DNA of 24,792 nucleotides from NCBI GenBank assembly GCA_018402615.1, contig JAGYIH010000012.1:1-24792 (forward strand), read 5' to 3'. This DNA comes from Aquiluna sp. Lineage in GTDB: Bacteria > Actinomycetota > Actinomycetes > Actinomycetales > Microbacteriaceae. The number at the start of each line of letters is the position of its first letter. Position 1 is the first letter of the stretch. The notes below the pieces were generated by a model. The model saw nothing but the letters and a program-made list of their open reading frames with translations, ran no database searches and was not told where the DNA came from. Positions 1-7,273 of the stretch are shown here, piece after piece. The translations under genes were made by a program, and so were the position numbers.

Positions 1-860
1 TGACCTATTACGTAGGCCGGAGCCATGGAGAGTGAGCTCCCGGTCATGTTGCCAACCATGAGTTTTTTGCCGTCTTTGACCGCGGCCTTCACAATCCTGA
101 GCGCCTCGGTTAGACCGCCAGTTTTATCAAGCTTGATGTTTATGACCTGGTAGCGGCTTTTTATCTCGTGATACTCCTCGAGTGTGAGGCAGCTCTCATC
201 GGCACCGATGGGAATCGGGCTTTCTAGTTCCTCGAGTCGCTTGTCTCCCGCCCGACGAAGTGGTTGTTCGATCATGGCGACCTCAAGCCTTTGAAGCTCG
301 GGCAGGTAATCGATGAGCTCCTGATACTCCCAGCCCTGGTTCACATCTATCACCAGTTTGGCGTCCGGTCTGGCTTGCCTAATCGCATCAAGTCTTTGAA
401 TTGGGTCTTGATCATCGAGTTTGATCTTCAGGTTTGGGTAGCCTGCAAATTCTTTTGCCCTTGCCGCCATTTCTTGAGCTGTTCCCATTCCCACGGTCGC
501 GACTGTGATTAGCGTCTTGGGTTGCATTTGCAATAGTTTCCAAATTCTCTGGTCTGATGTTTTTGCTTCCAGGTCCCAAAGCGCGCAGTCCAGAGCGTTT
601 CTCGCACCGCCGGCTGGAAGTAAATCTTGCAGCTCCTCCCGTGTTATGCCGGCCTCTACCGCATCTCTAACACTTTCTAGCTGAAGCTGCATGCTCTCCT
701 GAGTCTCACCCAGGTAGTAAACCCCGTCTCCCTCGCCGCGGCCCTGAAATCCATTGTGAGTGAGGGTCACCACCACAGCCTGAAGGCTTGTGAAGGTGTG
801 GCCGGTAATGGCAAAGGGACGCTCCAGGGGTAGCGTCATGGCCTCGATCTTGAATTCCAC
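1..860 (-). CDS. dgcA: N-acetyl-D-glutamate racemase / dipeptide-epimerase-like enolase superfamily enzyme (partial)
   Basis: About 286 N-terminal residues are visible; the C-terminus lies beyond the window start. Enolase-superfamily (MLE/dipeptide epimerase subgroup) residues are in place: the KIK catalytic pair K145/K147, metal ligands D172 (IDVNQG), E198 (IEQP) and D221 (GADES), and the second catalytic lysine K243 (NIKLDKTGG). In the family these residues support 1,1-proton transfer at an acidic alpha carbon. The GTG start at 860 follows directly after the TAA stop of dgcN, with an AAGGAG ribosome site 9 nt upstream inside dgcN, so the two are translationally coupled. The DUF1611 partner suggests the DgcA role (N-acetyl-D-Glu to N-acetyl-L-Glu), known from marine bacteria. 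Without that partner, L-Ala-D/L-Glu epimerase would be the default call. The superfamily is certain; the substrate is inferred from context. Confidence 0.85.
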   Translation of the reverse strand, partial: MEFKIEAMTLPLERPFAITGHTFTSLQAVVVTLTHNGFQGRGEGDGVYYLGETQESMQLQLESVRDAVEAGITREELQDLLPAGGARNALDCALWDLEAKTSDQRIWKLLQMQPKTLITVATVGMGTAQEMAARAKEFAGYPNLKIKLDDQDPIQRLDAIRQARPDAKLVIDVNQGWEYQELIDYLPELQRLEVAMIEQPLRRAGDKRLEELESPIPIGADESCLTLEEYHEIKSRYQVINIKLDKTGGLTEALRIVKAAVKDGKKLMVGNMTGSSLSMAPAYVIG

Positions 861-1868
861 TTAGTGCATCTCCTTCACTAGCTCTTTGACTCCGAAGCGA
901 ATTGGGTCGGTTGCCGGCAGCTGATACTTTGCACTCAGCTTCGCAAGGTAATCAAGAGCCTGTGTCTCACTGAGCTTTTTCGTGTTCACGCTCAGTCCAA
1001 TGCAGCGAATTTCTGGGTTTGTGGAAGCGCCAATTGAAATGGTTCGGTCAATCACCTGTTGAATACTCGGAAGCTCAAACTCAGGCCAGCCAGAGATGTG
1101 GCTCCGGTTTGCCTCATGGCAAACCACAAACGCATCCGGCTGGGAGCCAATGAGTAGCCCCATTGAGACGCTCGCGTAACCGGGGTGGTAGATGCTGCCC
1201 TGACCCTCGATGATGTCCCAGTGATCTGGATCGTTTGCCGGGGAGAGCATTTCAGCTGCACCAGATAAAAAGTCTGCAACCACCGCATCAATTGGCATGC
1301 CACTACCGGCAATCATGATGCCGGTTTGGCCGGAGGCTCTAAAGGTGGCCTTTCTGCCCTGTTCTTCTAGTTCTCGCTCAAGTGCCAGCGCGGTGTACTT
1401 CTTGCCTAGCGCGCAATCGGTTCCAACCGTGAGCAGTCTCTTTCCAGGTCGCTTTTTCCCAGTCCCGACCGGGATGTTTCTTGGGGGGACTCGGACATCA
1501 ATTAGCGATACGCCGTATTTCTCTGCAGCACTTTCAAGCTCTGCAATGTCGTTGAGTCTGGTGTGGACTCCGGCAACGATTTCCATTCCCAAAGACATTG
1601 CCAGAACCAGGACTTCGTTCCAGGCCTTCGGGATAGCCCCGCCGATTACTGCCGTGCCGATTAGGAGGCTTTTGGCTCCCGCCTTGGCAGCCGATTCAAG
1701 ACTGTGCTCAGGAAGTCCCAGGTCGACCGTTCCACCCTCAAGTCGAGTCTGTCCCATGCAGCTCTCTGGTCGCCAGTAGGCAACGCCGGCTCCGGTCTTG
1801 GCATAGGTCTCATCTGTTTCGGCTCCCAAAAAAATTAGGTATGGGGCCCGAAGAGTAATTAGCTGCAT
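861..1868 (-). CDS. dgcN: DUF1611 family D-glutamate N-acetyltransferase DgcN
   Basis: 335 residues, full length for DUF1611. The N-terminal part has the family's LGAETDETYAKTG and YWRPE segments. The central P-loop-like stretch GTDCALGKKYTA (residues 149-160) is followed by ASGQTGI, SGAAE, SPANDPDHWD and EGQGS, all family hallmarks. Characterised homologues (DgcN of Pseudoalteromonas) N-acetylate D-glutamate; the product is racemised by DgcA and deacetylated to L-Glu, giving a route to use D-Glu from peptidoglycan. The ATG at 1868 has an AAGGA ribosome site 5 nt upstream. It lies 31 nt after the DCC-family gene and abuts dgcA with no spacing. No DgcR-type regulator or N-acetylglutamate deacetylase is visible here. 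Family is near certain; activity is inferred from homology and pairing. Confidence 0.88.
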   Translation of the reverse strand: MQLITLRAPYLIFLGAETDETYAKTGAGVAYWRPESCMGQTRLEGGTVDLGLPEHSLESAAKAGAKSLLIGTAVIGGAIPKAWNEVLVLAMSLGMEIVAGVHTRLNDIAELESAAEKYGVSLIDVRVPPRNIPVGTGKKRPGKRLLTVGTDCALGKKYTALALERELEEQGRKATFRASGQTGIMIAGSGMPIDAVVADFLSGAAEMLSPANDPDHWDIIEGQGSIYHPGYASVSMGLLIGSQPDAFVVCHEANRSHISGWPEFELPSIQQVIDRTISIGASTNPEIRCIGLSVNTKKLSETQALDYLAKLSAKYQLPATDPIRFGVKELVKEMH

Positions 1869-1899
1869 GCAGTTCCTTGGCGCTTAGTTATGCAAAACA

Positions 1900-2295
1900 C
1901 TACTGACCCGGTTTTCCCTCTGGGGGCAATCTGAGGGCACATTCTGGCGTGCCACCAGGCAGCTTGTGGCGGTTTTTGGCAACCCAGTAATAAACCAGCT
2001 CCGCAAAGGAAACCACAACGGGAAGGTTCATTAGAAATCCTGCAATTGCCCATGGGGTTCTTGAGTCAATCAATGCGCGTGCGATTGCCCTTGCTGCAAC
2101 AAAGTTCTCAGTTTTCGTGACGTAGTAAACGGCTTTTGAGGTGAGCTCTTGATTGAGGTCATAGTCATGAAGCGGGAGAAACTGAAAGGGCTCGATCGCG
2201 ATGCGGTTCTTGGTGAGTTTTTTGAGCAATCTTGCGCTTGAGGAGCAGAAGGCACAGTCACCGTCAAAGATCAGAACAGACTCAAACGCTCGCAT
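1900..2295 (-). CDS. DCC-family (DUF393) thiol-disulfide oxidoreductase
   Basis: 131 residues. The N-terminus carries the family signature FDGDCAFCSSSARLL with a CxxC pair at C14/C17, on a thioredoxin-like fold. Members are small predicted thiol-disulfide oxidoreductases of mostly unknown substrate. The ATG at 2295 is chosen over a TTG at 2301, because a TAGTCT -10 box (2302-2307) ends exactly 6 nt upstream of it and no ribosome site is visible, as expected for a leaderless mRNA. A hydrophobic stretch near residues 84-104 could be membrane-associated. It lies upstream of and co-directional with dgcN (31 nt gap), so it may head that operon, although no functional link to D-Glu metabolism is known. 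It is divergent from trkH. Confidence 0.85.
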   Translation of the reverse strand: MRAFESVLIFDGDCAFCSSSARLLKKLTKNRIAIEPFQFLPLHDYDLNQELTSKAVYYVTKTENFVAARAIARALIDSRTPWAIAGFLMNLPVVVSFAELVYYWVAKNRHKLPGGTPECALRLPPEGKPGQ

Positions 2296-2301
2296 TTTCA
2301 A

Positions 2302-2307
2302 AGACTA
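2302..2307 (-). promoter_or_regulatory. -10 box of a putative leaderless promoter for the DCC gene
   Basis: TAGTCT on the minus strand, exactly 6 nt from the ATG at 2295. No Shine-Dalgarno is seen, so transcription would begin at or next to the start codon. No clear -35 box. Confidence 0.5.
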
Positions 2308-2357
2308 ACTTGCGGTGTAGGGTTTTCAGGTTGCTTTTGATTGATGAACGTGAGGCG

Positions 2358-2363
2358 TAGGCT
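2358..2363 (+). promoter_or_regulatory. -10 box of a putative leaderless promoter for trkH
   Basis: TAGGCT, exactly 6 nt before the GTG start at 2370. A TTGATT at 2337-2342 could serve as a weak -35 with a short 15 nt spacer. No ribosome site precedes the GTG. Confidence 0.5.
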
Positions 2364-2369
2364 TACAAA

Positions 2370-3734
2370 GTGAGCGAAACTAAGAAGCTCTCGCTGCACC
2401 CAACTCAGATTGTGGTGATTGCGTTCGGCATAGCGGTGCTTTTGGGCACCACGGTCCTGATGCTACCCATAGCCACCGCACCTGGAAATCAAACCGACCT
2501 TATAACCGCGCTATTTACCGCTGTTTCGGCAGTCTGTCTGACCGGTCTAACGGTTGTGGACACTGTTTCTCACTGGACCCCCTTTGGTCACACGGCCATC
2601 ATGATCATGATTCAGCTTGGTGGTCTTGGAATCGTCTCGTTTGCGACCATTTTGGGTCTTTTGGTCTCTGGTCGAATCTCTCTAAGAGATCGCATGAACA
2701 CTCTCACTGAAGCCAGGATCGTGGGAGCGGACAATGTTCCCCAGCTTCTTCGCGCAATTCTCCTGGTCTACTTTGGTTTCGAGGCGGCACTCACCGCGTG
2801 GCTAACTCAGCGGCTCTACTTTGAGTATGGCTACAGCTTTGGAGATGCCCTCTGGCACGGCCTGTTTCACGCCGTCTCCTCATTTAATAACGGTGGATTT
2901 TCGCTCTACAGCGACAGCATGATGGGCTTTAGCTCAGACATGTTCTTCATCGCTCCGGTGATGCTGGCGGTCGTGGTTGGAGGCCTTGGCTTCCCGGTCT
3001 TGATTGAACTTCACGAGCGAATCTGGGGCCTAAATAAGCAGCCCAGCGGCAAGCCCAGGCGGTTCTCACTTCACACCCGCATAACCCTCGGCGCCACCAT
3101 CTCCCTGCTTGTTATCGGAGCTGTGTTTATTGGAGTGATGGAGTGGAACAATCCAAATACTCTTGGTGGCCTGAGCGGCTGGGACAAGATTTGGAACACG
3201 ATGTTCTCCGCCGTGATGCCACGCTCTGGCGGTCTAAACACCCTGGACATCTCACAGATGGACACCGCAACCTGGATGGGCATCGACTTGCTGATGTTCA
3301 TTGGCGGTGGTTCGGCATCAACAGCCGGTGGCATCAAGGTAACCACCATGGCTGTCTTGATATTCATCATCTACACCGAGATTCGTGGTGAGACTGCCGT
3401 GAACGTTGGTGACCGCAGGTTGCCTCGCTCTATTCAGCGTCAGGCGCTAACCCTGGTGTCGCTCAGCAGCATGGCCGTCTTGCTCACCACGCTGGTTTTC
3501 TCTGCAACTACAGAATTCAGCCTCGATCAATTGTTGTTCGAGGTGATATCGGCCACTGCGACCGTTGGCCTTTCAACAGGCATCACTTCCGATTTACCAG
3601 ACTTTGCGAAAGTCTGGCTCTCGGTATTGATGTTTATTGGAAGACTGGGACCAGTGGTTGTTGCCTCCGCACTTGCCTTGCGAGTGACAAAGAGGCACTA
3701 TGAACTACCTAAGGAAAGGCCGTTACTTGGCTAG
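2370..3734 (+). CDS. trkH: TrkH/KtrB-type potassium transporter membrane subunit
   Basis: 454 residues, close to KtrB-like TrkH size. The four pore repeats are recognisable by their filter-region signatures: AVCLTGLTVVD, SSFNNGGFSLY, VMPRSGGLNTLD and TATVGLSTGI. Between them run about ten hydrophobic segments, beginning near residues 14-34. The protein forms the K+ pathway in the cytoplasmic membrane and needs a cytosolic RCK subunit, supplied by trkA just downstream, whose start overlaps by 35 nt. The start is a GTG at 2370 with leaderless geometry; no alternative start has a better ribosome site. Na+ dependence (Ktr versus Trk) cannot be read from the sequence. Confidence 0.96.
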   Translation: MSETKKLSLHPTQIVVIAFGIAVLLGTTVLMLPIATAPGNQTDLITALFTAVSAVCLTGLTVVDTVSHWTPFGHTAIMIMIQLGGLGIVSFATILGLLVSGRISLRDRMNTLTEARIVGADNVPQLLRAILLVYFGFEAALTAWLTQRLYFEYGYSFGDALWHGLFHAVSSFNNGGFSLYSDSMMGFSSDMFFIAPVMLAVVVGGLGFPVLIELHERIWGLNKQPSGKPRRFSLHTRITLGATISLLVIGAVFIGVMEWNNPNTLGGLSGWDKIWNTMFSAVMPRSGGLNTLDISQMDTATWMGIDLLMFIGGGSASTAGGIKVTTMAVLIFIIYTEIRGETAVNVGDRRLPRSIQRQALTLVSLSSMAVLLTTLVFSATTEFSLDQLLFEVISATATVGLSTGITSDLPDFAKVWLSVLMFIGRLGPVVVASALALRVTKRHYELPKERPLLG

Positions 3735-4407
3735 AGACAAGGCAAAAAAGCGCAGGCTCCACACCAACGTGATCGTGATCGGGATGGGTCGGTTCGGCTC
3801 GGCGCTATCCAGAGAGTTGATGGCAACCGGTCACGAGGTCTTGGGCGTGGACACTGATGAGCGTTTGGTTCAGCAAATGTCTCTCGAACTCACCCACACC
3901 GTGAAGGCCGACACCACCGATGAGGCGGTATTGAAGGAACTGGGTATTGAGGAGTTTGACGCCGCCGTGGTTGCAATTGGTGCCGACCTTGAGGCCAGCA
4001 TCCTGACCTCCTCACTGCTTTTGCAGCTTGGGGTGCCAAAGGTTTGGGCCAAGGCCAACAGCGAATCACACGGCAAAATCCTGAAGCAGCTGGGTGTTCA
4101 CAAGGTTGTCTTCCCCGAGTATGAGATGGGAAGGCGAGTAGCCCACATGGTTTCCGGTGAGTCGCTGGACTACGTGCCAATTGATAAGGACTTTGTAATG
4201 GTGAAGTCCGAGGTGCCAGAGAGCTTTGATGGGAAGAATTTGGCCGAGCTAAAAATTCGTACCAATTACGGTGTAACTGTGGTTGCCGTTACCAAGGGTG
4301 ACGGCGAATACAATCCAGCATTCCCAGAGACCGTCTTGCACACCGGAGACCAGATTGTGGTTGCTGGAAGAGTGCAGCCGCTAAATAAGTTCTGCCAGAT
4401 CGGGTAA
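3700..4407 (+). CDS. trkA: TrkA/KtrA RCK-domain regulatory subunit of potassium uptake
   Basis: 235 residues with a single RCK_N plus RCK_C layout, as in KtrA. The Rossmann motif GMGRFG (residues 28-33) is followed by an acidic residue at the end of beta-2 (VLGVDTDE, D51), the site that binds NAD(H) or ATP/ADP ribose. Residues from about 150 onward form the RCK_C ligand domain. It docks on the cytoplasmic face of TrkH and gates it by nucleotide. The ATG lies within the last 35 nt of trkH, with a weak AGAGGC ribosome site before it, indicating translational coupling. The basic N-terminal extension of about 20 residues before the Rossmann fold is somewhat longer than minimal KtrA. Confidence 0.95.
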   Translation: MNYLRKGRYLARDKAKKRRLHTNVIVIGMGRFGSALSRELMATGHEVLGVDTDERLVQQMSLELTHTVKADTTDEAVLKELGIEEFDAAVVAIGADLEASILTSSLLLQLGVPKVWAKANSESHGKILKQLGVHKVVFPEYEMGRRVAHMVSGESLDYVPIDKDFVMVKSEVPESFDGKNLAELKIRTNYGVTVVAVTKGDGEYNPAFPETVLHTGDQIVVAGRVQPLNKFCQIG

Positions 4408-4410
4408 TCG

Positions 4411-4782
4411 TTGAGTAGCAATGATTCATTCAAGTATGTGCCGCTTGCAATAGCGGCACTGGTTTGGGGCGGCGTGAGTTATCTCTATCACCCCAGCGTC
4501 TCACTGGTTTCGGTTGGAACAATGATTGGAATTGGGCTTAGCGCACTGATCTTTTGGTCCAGCTCCAAGATTTCTTGGGGCAAGTGGTGGATTCCAAAGA
4601 TTGCTGCCATCTCAACAGTTGCGGGTCTAATGAACTCGACCGCACTGGATATCTTCTACACGCTTTTCTCGGCTCCTTCGGGAAACCGATTCGAGGTTGG
4701 TTTTGAAATGGCAGGGACCGGAGTTGTGCTAACCCTGGTCGCTCTTGCGAATCACTTTATTGGGTCTAAGCCAGAAAAATAA
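4411..4782 (+). CDS. Small multi-pass membrane protein of unknown function
   Basis: 123 residues; I do not recognise the family. Three to four hydrophobic segments are visible (about residues 10-26, 30-49, 62-80 and 97-114). The TTG at 4411 lies three nt after the trkA stop. The nearby ATG at 4421 is out of frame, so TTG, or the internal GTG at 4438, must be used. Position suggests co-transcription with trkHA and possibly a role near potassium transport, but nothing in the sequence proves this. Its last 54 nt overlap, antisense, the 3' end of the convergent CopC-like gene. Confidence 0.65.
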   Translation: MSSNDSFKYVPLAIAALVWGGVSYLYHPSVSLVSVGTMIGIGLSALIFWSSSKISWGKWWIPKIAAISTVAGLMNSTALDIFYTLFSAPSGNRFEVGFEMAGTGVVLTLVALANHFIGSKPEK

Positions 4783-5289
4783 ACCCAAAGCGGCAAACCC
4801 TAAAGAGCCCCAGAGTAGCCAGTACAAAAACTCTGGGCTTTCAAATTCAATCTCGCTGGTCTGCGGGTTATAAGGGTTAGCGCACTGCGCAAAAACAAAG
4901 TTCTCATCCCGTTCGTAGTTGCTGGTGTTTGTGACTTCAAACCTGAAGCTCTCGCTTATTGGGTGACCGTCAGAGGAAACTGCTCGCCAGCCAACCTGGT
5001 AGATTCCTGGCTGCGCTATCGAGGCGGCAGCGGATGCGATGTTGCCCTCAACCACAGCGCAGCCGTTATTCATCGGCACACCCTCGGAAGTCAAAATCAC
5101 TATCTCGCTGCCTGAGCCATCTCCAAGTGCTATTAAATCGTCGCTGAAAGTGAGAGTAACCGTCACTATCCCAGCGCTGACAACTTCGTTGCTCCGCGGG
5201 CTCTGATCAACCAGTTCGTCATGCGCGAACGCGGGGCCTGTGATTAGCTGCATTGCAACGAGTGCGCCAGCTAGCAATCTAAACTTCAT
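4729..5289 (-). CDS. CopC-domain copper-binding protein with C-terminal membrane anchor
   Basis: 186 residues. A signal peptide ends at AFA, leaving His23 as the mature N-terminus. The CopC beta-sandwich follows (QSPRSNEVV, VTLTFSDDL) with the DGH motif at D107/H109. In CopC proteins the N-terminal His plus this Asp/His form the Cu(II) site, so all the visible ligands are present. A C-terminal transmembrane helix (about residues 154-174) with a basic tail anchors the domain outside the membrane, typical for actinobacterial members that lack CopD fusion. The ATG at 5289 has a TAGACT -10 box 6 nt upstream. It is convergent with, and overlaps by 54 nt, the preceding small membrane protein gene. 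Confidence 0.88.
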   Translation of the reverse strand: MKFRLLAGALVAMQLITGPAFAHDELVDQSPRSNEVVSAGIVTVTLTFSDDLIALGDGSGSEIVILTSEGVPMNNGCAVVEGNIASAAASIAQPGIYQVGWRAVSSDGHPISESFRFEVTNTSNYERDENFVFAQCANPYNPQTSEIEFESPEFLYWLLWGSLGFAALGLFFWLRPNKVIRKSDQG

Positions 5290-5295
5290 TGGGTA

Positions 5296-5301
5296 AGTCT
5301 A
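5296..5301 (-). promoter_or_regulatory. -10 box of a putative leaderless promoter for the copC-like gene
   Basis: TAGACT on the minus strand, 6 nt before the ATG at 5289, with no ribosome site between. It sits in the 22-nt gap to the divergent dacB-like gene. Confidence 0.5.
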
Positions 5302-5311
5302 GGCAGGTGTT

Positions 5312-6685
5312 ATGAAGCAGGCGCTAATTGGAATAGCCGGAGGGCTATTTTCAGGGCTGGTCGTGCTCGGGCTGATGTTCTCAGGTCCGCTGAGTGCAAG
5401 CGATGAGACTCAGCCGGAGGTTCTAGTTGCGGAAACCTTGGAGCCCGCACCGGTAGAAACGGCAACTGAGGCCGCCACAGAAACACCCGAACCGGTCGAA
5501 GAAGAAATTCGCTGCACGGTAACCGAATTGGAGCGTGCCGAAGGAATCCTTGATCTGCAGGCCCAGGTGTTAGACGCCGAAACTGGCGAGATACTGTTTG
5601 ATCGTCGGAGTGAGAATCCCGCTCGGGCGGCCTCGGTAATGAAGCTCGTGACCGCTGCAGCGGCCCTGGAGACCCTCGGCCCCAATTACAAGGTGACCAC
5701 CCGTGTTTATGTCGACGAGCTAGATCCCAGCATTCTTTATCTGGTCGGTGCTGGCGATGTGACTCTGTCCCGAGCCGGCATCAACCAAGCCAGCGTCTAT
5801 AAAGATGCCCCCAGGCTCTCCCAGCTGGTAAACCAGATTTCAAGGAACCTTGGAGCACAGGAATTTAGCCAGATTGTGTTGGACAGCAGTGCCTACGGCA
5901 CGGCAGCTGGCGAGTATCAGGGAGTTTGGGACCAGCGCGGACTTACCGATGGCTACATGTCTTACGTGAGCGCCCTGCAGGTAGATGGTGATCGTGATAA
6001 CCCCCGAGCCAAAGATTCACCAAGATCCACAGACCCAGTCCAGCGGGCAGGAAACTGGTTCAAAGAGGCGCTGGGCCAAAATGCCCTTACTGCAGAGGTT
6101 GTGAAGGGGATTGCGCCGGCAACCGCAATAGAAGTTGCAAGTGTTCAGTCCGCTCCACTTTCCACCTGGATTGATTACATGCTGTTGGTTAGCGACAACA
6201 CTCTTGCCGAGGCCATTGGGAGACTGGTTTCACTGGATGTCGGACTCGATGGCAGTTTTGCATCTCTCACCGAAGCCTTCAAGCGTGCCCTGCGGGATAC
6301 CGGCCTGAACCTTGATGGGATGGTGGTGGAGGATGGCTCTGGACTATCCCGAAACAATCTGCTGGCGCCCGCTCAGGTTAATCAGTTGCTGCAGCTAGTT
6401 GCTCAGGGGTATGGAGACTTCGAGCTAATCGAAAGTGGCATGCCCGTGAGTGGGACGCCTGGGTCGCTAAGTGCTCGTTTTGTTTCTGCGACTGGAAGTG
6501 TCACGGCAAAGACCGGGTGGATTCGCACCGGCTACAGCCTCGCCGGATTCTTGGATGTTTCCGGAGACAGTGGTCTGATTTTCACCGTCTACAACCTGGG
6601 AGATGTGAGACTGGATAACAGACAGGCAATGGACGACTTGGTTTTGGGATTCTATGAATGCGGCACGAACCTGGTGGATGGGTAG
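5312..6685 (+). CDS. dacB: D-alanyl-D-alanine carboxypeptidase/endopeptidase, PBP4 (S13) family
   Basis: 457 residues. An N-terminal hydrophobic signal/anchor (about residues 5-28) is followed by an acidic, Thr/Pro/Glu-rich linker (about 32-65) and then the penicillin-binding catalytic domain. All three active-site motifs are intact: SxxK at S108-K111 (SVMK), SxN at S304-N306 (SDN) and KTG at 400-402. The large insertion between SxxK and SxN is characteristic of the S13 family. It trims the terminal D-Ala of peptidoglycan stem peptides outside the membrane. The ATG at 5312 is preceded by a weak AGGTG. It lies in a plus-strand pair with pncA (3 nt gap). Confidence 0.94.
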   Translation: MKQALIGIAGGLFSGLVVLGLMFSGPLSASDETQPEVLVAETLEPAPVETATEAATETPEPVEEEIRCTVTELERAEGILDLQAQVLDAETGEILFDRRSENPARAASVMKLVTAAAALETLGPNYKVTTRVYVDELDPSILYLVGAGDVTLSRAGINQASVYKDAPRLSQLVNQISRNLGAQEFSQIVLDSSAYGTAAGEYQGVWDQRGLTDGYMSYVSALQVDGDRDNPRAKDSPRSTDPVQRAGNWFKEALGQNALTAEVVKGIAPATAIEVASVQSAPLSTWIDYMLLVSDNTLAEAIGRLVSLDVGLDGSFASLTEAFKRALRDTGLNLDGMVVEDGSGLSRNNLLAPAQVNQLLQLVAQGYGDFELIESGMPVSGTPGSLSARFVSATGSVTAKTGWIRTGYSLAGFLDVSGDSGLIFTVYNLGDVRLDNRQAMDDLVLGFYECGTNLVDG

Positions 6686-6688
6686 GAA

Positions 6689-7273
6689 ATGACAAGGGCA
6701 CTTTTGGTTATCGATGTTCAGGTTGATTTCTGTGAGGGTGGAGCGCTGGCCTGCAGCGGGGGAGCTGCGGTTGCAAAAGCCATCAGTGAGCACATCGCCC
6801 AGAATAAAGAACACTACGATTACGTGATCGCGTCTCGGGATTGGCACACACCAAACAGTCTGAATTCCGGTCACTTTCCTCCTGCCGGGGTTGCTCCAGA
6901 CTTTGTAACCACCTGGCCGCTGCACTGCATTGCCGGTGAGCCGGGAGCGCAGTACCACGAAAACCTAGATGCGTCTCTAATAGACCTGCATATCAAAAAG
7001 GGCCAGGATGCCAACGGTTACTCAATCTTTGACGGCACCGATCCGGACGGTCGTGACTTTGCGGGATTGGTGAAAGATCTTCGCATCACCGAGGTTGACG
7101 TGGTTGGCATTGCAACCGACTACTGCGTGAGGGCATCGAGTATGGATGCCAAGAGTCGCGGTCTCTTCGTTCGGGTTATTACCAGCCTGACTGCTGGAGT
7201 CGATGTTCAGAGCACCGAAACTGCAATAGACGAGATGGTGGACTTCGGTATCGAAGTTAGTCCGGTTTTCTAG
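6689..7273 (+). CDS. pncA: Nicotinamidase (isochorismatase-like hydrolase)
   Basis: 194 residues, the normal size for PncA. The catalytic triad is visible: D9 (VIDVQVDF), a lysine at 103/104 (HIKKGQD) and the nucleophile C146 (ATDYCVRAS). The metal ligands D51/H53 (RDWH), H62 (SGHF) and H79 (WPLHC) match bacterial nicotinamidases. The enzyme hydrolyses nicotinamide to nicotinate in NAD salvage. The start lies 3 nt after the dacB stop, with GTAGGAA immediately before the ATG. Its TAG stop shares the CTAG palindrome at 7270-7273 with the stop of the convergent galK. Confidence 0.95.
   Translation: MTRALLVIDVQVDFCEGGALACSGGAAVAKAISEHIAQNKEHYDYVIASRDWHTPNSLNSGHFPPAGVAPDFVTTWPLHCIAGEPGAQYHENLDASLIDLHIKKGQDANGYSIFDGTDPDGRDFAGLVKDLRITEVDVVGIATDYCVRASSMDAKSRGLFVRVITSLTAGVDVQSTETAIDEMVDFGIEVSPVF

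Noticed and set aside
264..512. An 82-residue plus-strand reading frame opposite dgcA
   Set aside because: The opposite strand encodes a complete set of enolase-superfamily catalytic residues; this frame is its shadow.
1297..1779. A 160-residue plus-strand reading frame opposite dgcN
   Set aside because: It lies wholly inside the well-supported DUF1611 gene, is Ser/Pro-rich like typical antisense shadows, and has no initiation signals.
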